A DNA stretch of 64,000 nucleotides. Source: Branchinecta lynchi (taxonomy: Eukaryota; Arthropoda; Branchiopoda; Anostraca; Branchinectidae). The notes under the pieces were generated by a model. That model was not told where the DNA came from. It did no database searches and was given only the letters and a program-made list of their open reading frames with translations. Positions 59,076 through 64,000 of this stretch are shown piece after piece; within the stretch, counting starts at the first letter, position 1; each line of letters starts with the position of its first letter. Where the stretch lies: positions 17,141,508-17,205,507 of the forward strand of contig JAKZAP010000007.1 of assembly GCA_023053575.1 (NCBI GenBank), read 5' to 3'. Position numbers and translations under genes: made by a program.

Positions 59076-59219
59076 TTTTTCCCGAAAATTGGTCGACAAA
59101 TTCTATTAAATTTTTCACCAGATAGTTGTAGGATGCATTCTGCCGTTTTGACCGAGTAAATGCCAGTTGGGACTTTGAAGATAACTAAACTGATCGCACA
59201 CACTTTCTGTTTATCTTTA

Positions 59220-59745
59220 GAATGTCCGAAAGCTGCAAGAGCATGTCTCCTTGCCCTATATCGACTATGTCATTGGGCTTTGAAATTCCATGCTCTGCTT
59301 CCGGATTCCGGACGAACTACTTATCCGGCGAAAAATAGTTTTCATATTCTGATCCAGCATGCCCTCTTACCCCAGAACTGAACATCTAATCAACTTCAGA
59401 TTCAACTTCTAAATTTTCCAGTTTTTGCCGGATTCCGTGTGAACTACTTGTCCGGCGAGAAAATGATTTTCATCTTGAAATTCAGCGTGTCTCCATACCC
59501 TTCAATCGACTATTTCATTAGCTTTTAGAAAATATTTATTTTCACCCCTCCCCCACCCCTAAATATACAGCCTTGTGGCACATCTAGGAATTCGACTGTC
59601 CCTTGACCCAAAGAATCCTCACACCAAGTCTCATCAACATATCCGTTCCCTTCGAGAGTTATCATGCTCAAAGACAGGCGGACAGACGGACAACTTTTAC
59701 GAAATCATAGTATCCCCCTCCATTTACGTTTTGGGATCCCAATAA
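59220..59745 (+). repeat. Family G element, 3' portion
   Basis: Three diverged units (TTCCGGATTCCGGACGAACT, TTGCCGGATTCCGTGTGAAC), CACCCCTCCCCCACCCCTAA, GGCGGACAGACGGACAACTT and TTTTGGGATCCCAATAAG. Confidence 0.8.
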
Positions 59746-59792
59746 GCTATAGTGTTAATTTGCTCTGGTCCATCCATCAACTGATATCGTCA

Positions 59793-60096
59793 CCCGATAA
59801 AAAATTTGTAGTCTGCGTAGTAGAATGGTAGTAGTACGAAAACGTTGCATGTAATACTATGTAATAGCAAAGAATACTATACTTTAATGTGCATCAGACT
59901 GGTCCAATCTTATGTAGTAGTATCCAGTAGCATCCTGTCTTGCCATAGTAGAATCCAGTCTTGCTAATAGTAGCATATAGTAGTATGCGGTAGCACGGTA
60001 GCCTTGAAGTAGAAGCATGTAGTAGCATCATTAGTACTAAATGCTACTTTTTCGTACTACTTCATAGTACTATTTTGAGATAAATTTTTCATCGGG
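59793..60096. mobile_element. MITE family C, copy 2
   Basis: 304 bp, CCCGATAAAAAATTTGTAG to TAAATTTTTCATCGGG, with inner inverted AGTAGTACGAAAA. Same family as 215-498 at the other end of the window. Confidence 0.75.
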
Positions 60097-61154
60097 CAGC
60101 AGATGCCGATTGCCCATAAGGCCATGGCTTGAGGCGTTAGGGGCTTGGATATAGGAGTAACAACTAAATAGCGAAACCAGGGCCTATCCATCTAATTATC
60201 TCAGATACCGTCACTCCCAAGCTTTGCCTTCACCTTTTCAATTTATTATGTGGTGTGGTATAATAGCACATCTTCGCAGGCAGTGCTTTTTACAGATTCT
60301 AGATTGTGCTAATAAATCTATTCTACAATTACTTTAAAGTACAGCTGAAGGCCAAACCCGTCATATCTTTAAAATACCTCTTCGTCCTAAACCCTCTAGC
60401 ATTTCCGTTTTCTGCAAAGCCGTTGCCGCAACGAATGTCATGAACGCCACGTCGGAGTTCTCGGTCGACGATTTGGTCCACAACATATCGGCTGAACTGT
60501 TAAGGGAAGCAAACCGATCGTGACGTACATGGGTGAATAGATGAACCACTTATTAAGCACCAACCGAGCGCATAGATAAGCGCAGTAAAAAGAACAAAGA
60601 AATGTGAAAGACTAGAGTTGTGCCCCATAAATATTTTTTGAGCCCAAGCTGACTTTGAAACATTGTTTGAATAAGTTGTGCCCCTTGTGATCCAATCCGT
60701 GATATGCATTTTGCTCCAGAATACGGCAAAAAAAAACTGTCCGTTGCGGTGTCCGCACACAAAAAAAACCACGAGAAATAATTTGGGAGTTATAAAGGTA
60801 GCCTACACAAGGCAAAAGGGTTACCGGATCGGAGAATACGCTTGTCAAAGCCTTTCATTTCACCTTTAAATAAAGCTTTCTGTTTACTCCCAAAACATAA
60901 CCGAAACATTTCTACAAACTACGACGAGACTGGATGATGTATAGCAAATCGACCCTTTGCATGTCTCCGCGGCTTCAAGATAATATCTTATCTCCATCTA
61001 ACAATCACCTAAGAGTAGATAGGCCGTCCACGTGGAACCGGTTTACACCGCTTAGAACGACTCTGAACCAGATAAAATAATGACGATTAAATTCAGTTAT
61101 GACACTGATGTTTAATTACGACAGATCTTGCTGTTCATATTGTTTTTTTTTTGT
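60097..61154. other. Nothing recognised
   Basis: 60640-60670 has a fragment resembling the 17116 foldback flank (AGCCCAAGCTGACTTTGAAA). Short frames only; the minus frame at 60361-60549 has no recognised family. Confidence 0.4.
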
Positions 61155-62825
61155 TTTTGGGATCCCAAAACGTAAGTGGAGGGATACCTATGACATCGCA
61201 AAAGTTGTCCGTCTGTCCTTCCGTCCGTCCGTCTGTAAGCACGATAACTCTCGAAGGGAATGAGATATTTTGATGAAACTTGGTGAGAAGGTTCGTTGGG
61301 TCGTCGGACCAGTCAAGTTCGTAGATGGGCTTTGTAGCTCTACATTTAGGGGTGGGGGAGGGGATTGAAATTAAGGGACAAACAAAATATTTTGAAACAG
61401 CTAATGTGATAGTCGATTATGGGGTAAGAAGACATGCTGAACACGATGGTGAAAACCATTTTGTCATCGGACAAACCGGAAAGTTTGTTGAAAGTAAAAG
61501 TTTTATTTGAAATTGATTAGATGTTCGATTTAGGGGTAGGAAGACATGCTGAAGACGATGGTGAAAATTATTTTCTCGACGGACAAGTATTTCGTCCGGA
61601 ATCCGGCCCAAACCGGAAAGTTTGTTGAAAGTAAAAGTTTTATTTGAAATTGATTAGATGTTCGATTTAGGGGTAGGAAGACATGCTGAAGACGATGGTG
61701 AAAACTATTTTCTCGATGGACAAGTATTTCGCCCGGAATCCGGCCCAAACCGGAAAGTTTGTTGAAAGTAAAAGTTTTATTTGAAGTTGATTAAATGTTC
61801 GATTTAGAGGTAGGGAGACATGCTGAAGACGATGGTGAAAACTATTTTCTCGACGGACAAGTATTTCGACCGGAATCCGGCCCAAACCGGAAAGTTTGTC
61901 AAAATTAAAAGTTTAATTTGGAGTTGATTGGATGTTCGATTTAGGGCAAGAAGACATGCTGAAGACGATGGTGAAAACTATTTTCTCGATGGACAAGTAT
62001 TTCGCCCGGAATCCGGCCCAAACCGGAAAGTTTGTTGAAAGTAAAAGTTTTATTTGAAGTTGATTAAATGTTCGATTTAGAGGTAGGGAGACATGCTGAA
62101 GACGATGGTGAAAACTATTTTCTCGACGGACAAGTATTTCGACCGGAATCCGGCCCAAACCGGAAAGTTTGTCAAAATTAAAAGTTTAATTTGGAGTTGA
62201 TTGGATGTTCGATTTAGGGCAAGAAGACATGCTGAAGACTTATATGAAAACAAGTTTCTACCCGGACATGTAGTTCGTCCGGAATCCGGCCAAAACCGGA
62301 AAACTGTTGGAAGTCAAAGTTTTATTTCTAGTTGATTAGATAAGCGATTTAGGGGTAAGAAGAGATGCTGAGTCCCTGTGTGCCAATCGTATTTTACCCG
62401 GACATATAGTTCGACCGGAATCCGGCTGGAATCGGAAAATTTGTTATAAGCTAAATTTCTATTTGAAGTTGATTAGATGTTCATTACTAGGGAAAGAAGA
62501 TACCCTGATTTCGTCTTTGAGCTTTCTTTTTTCGCCGGACAAGTAGTTCTGGAGTTCGGCCGGAACCGGGAAATTGGCAGAAGTGGCAGGAAGTTTTCGT
62601 CAAAACAGATATGACTTATAGGGGTAAACACACATGCTGAATCCAAATCTGAAGTTGGTTTTCTCAGGTGATTAGCTATTTGGCCTTAATCTGTTTCTGA
62701 ATTTTAATTGTAAAAATGTTCAAGGAGTCTGGCGAAGACTGGATCTGGCTAAGACAAGACCCAGTTGTCTGGATCAGATATTGAATTTTTGGGATCCCAT
62801 CGAAACCTTTGGTCTTGTTTTCCTG
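61155..62825 (-). repeat. Family G element, inverted near-identical partner of 24725-26140
   Basis: From TTTTTGGGATCCCAAAACGT to GGGATCCCATCGAAACCTTT with GGTCTTGTTTT. Minisatellite units at 61440-62300 are nearly base-for-base those of the 24725 copy, in the same order. A 246-bp segment (about 61667-61912 and 61913-62158) is additionally duplicated in tandem, and the first unit carries a deletion. Confidence 0.9.
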
Positions 62826-64000
62826 GAAACTCAACCATACATCAAAGACGAGCCCTCTGCATTTCTTCTGGTTTAACAAAACGTTTAGCTACTGAAAAAC
62901 GAAATGACCAGGTCCGTACAAAAAAGATGGATAACCACAAAAATAAGGTTAAAATTCATCAGAAGTCTGTGTCTCCCAAAGACGAAAAGAAAGAAACATC
63001 TATAGCCTACAGTGACGGCATCTAACCATGGAAAATCGGGTTTTAAAGCAGAACAGAAATTATATTCTTATCCTTCACAACTATAAGCGCGATCACCAAT
63101 ATATCACTTTTTTTTTATTTTCCTTTCACAGTTGTTTTCATGCTTTATGTCTCTAACCAGATCTTTCACAATTAAGCCCTGCCTCTCGTGTCCTTTGTGA
63201 TTGGCTCACTTGGAGATACGCACTGGACGAACCAATGAGAGACAACATGTTGGAAGCGATTGTGCGTGTTTCCACAGTGGAGAGCTATTCCGGTACTTTG
63301 GACTTGAATGCACCAACTGTGTGCCCGTGGCGGGAAACAAAAGCGATAAGCTCTTCGGTGAACCTTTAACGTTTAACTGAAAAGGCAGCTTATGTTCACA
63401 TCTGATATTTAAATACACTGAAATATTTTGACTCGTCTAAGGGATTTTGTACGTATGGACCTGGGGCTCTAGTATTAACGTTCAGAATGTGCGCTGCTTG
63501 CACGACAACACAAAATTCATCCCGACGCGACGAATTCGAATTTAAACAGAGGCCTGCATTTCCAGGGTAAAAGATGCCAAGCTCGGACAAATTACGCCTG
63601 TAGAAAGTAGGAAAATGGTGTGAAGATGTGGCTTGCAAGGAATCGGACATTTTCTTTTATTTTCAGCAGTGGCCTACGTTTGTAGTTGGAAACTATTCCA
63701 AGCATAGAGGAACCATAAATCCGAAAGAACAAGTTCATTTGATGAAATCGATGAAGACGCAATCTAACATTACTGAAAAATTGTATTGTGAGCTTTCTTT
63801 TAAAACAAAACACTACATACGGTTTGCACCGTTACTTTAGACAAAAAACAACACTAAAAAGGTAACAACGGAAAAAGTTGTATCTCATATCTGCTGAATG
63901 TTAGGAAACTTCTGATAGTGCGTTTAGCTTCAGGGGATCTTGTCAATACATGTGTCTTACAGTAGAGGTATGTTTATTGGAACAGTTACTTAAATGTGAA
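62826..64000. other. Right edge, mostly unassigned
   Basis: 63690-63755 shares a short segment (family S) with 8865-8950. The remainder shows no recognised repeat or gene, and no exon 5' of GLDC is expected here. Confidence 0.4.

Noticed and set aside
25286..62158. Repeated short proteins starting MGRIP in the G arrays
   Set aside because: They are frames through a 137-bp minisatellite, a length not divisible by three, so the same DNA is read in several frames.

Overview
This window is nuclear DNA from an animal. Its one confidently identified gene is split by GT-AG introns, carries a mitochondrial transit peptide and lies in repeat-rich, AT-leaning sequence. The repeats (non-autonomous DNA transposons, LINE 3' ends, minisatellite-bearing elements) suggest an invertebrate, perhaps an arthropod or mollusc. 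The sequence alone does not fix the phylum.

The left 36 kb is occupied by GLDC, the glycine cleavage system P-protein, on the minus strand. I reconstructed 16 coding exons, from the start codon at 36179 down to 557. All 15 introns are GT-AG and all phases match. The exons give 919 codons plus one base with no stop or frameshift. The catalytic PLP lysine is residue 750, in exon 13. Roughly the last 100 residues lie left of position 1. Exon 1 (36073-36179) is short and encodes a basic presequence.

The introns (205 to 5642 bp) and the 28 kb upstream of GLDC are almost entirely mobile-element debris. The families seen, with my own labels, are these. G (9-10 copies): GGGATCCC-bounded, with an internal 137-bp minisatellite. 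E: G-run modules and palindromic ends. F: 3 copies, TTAA-flanked. A and B: foldback MITEs, A with TA duplications. Two hAT-type elements have perfect 8-bp target duplications. P: a 3.1-kb inverted-terminal element with other transposons nested in it. Smaller MITE families are C, J, K, L, M and N. Repeats of unclear class are D, H, Q, R and S. There are also LINE fragments and tRNA-like SINE heads.

Other coding-like sequence is limited. It comprises a LINE reverse-transcriptase remnant at 39.2-39.9 kb, a decayed one at 7.4-8.3 kb, a LINE C-terminus at 12.6-12.8 kb, a peptide-like ORF at 4212-4370, and two unrecognised stretches at 52.1-52.5 kb (+) and 52.8-53.4 kb (-). The last has a MITE inserted in frame. 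Nothing resembles a prokaryotic operon, CRISPR array or defence system. The notable content is the nested, partly self-documenting transposon landscape around an intact housekeeping gene.
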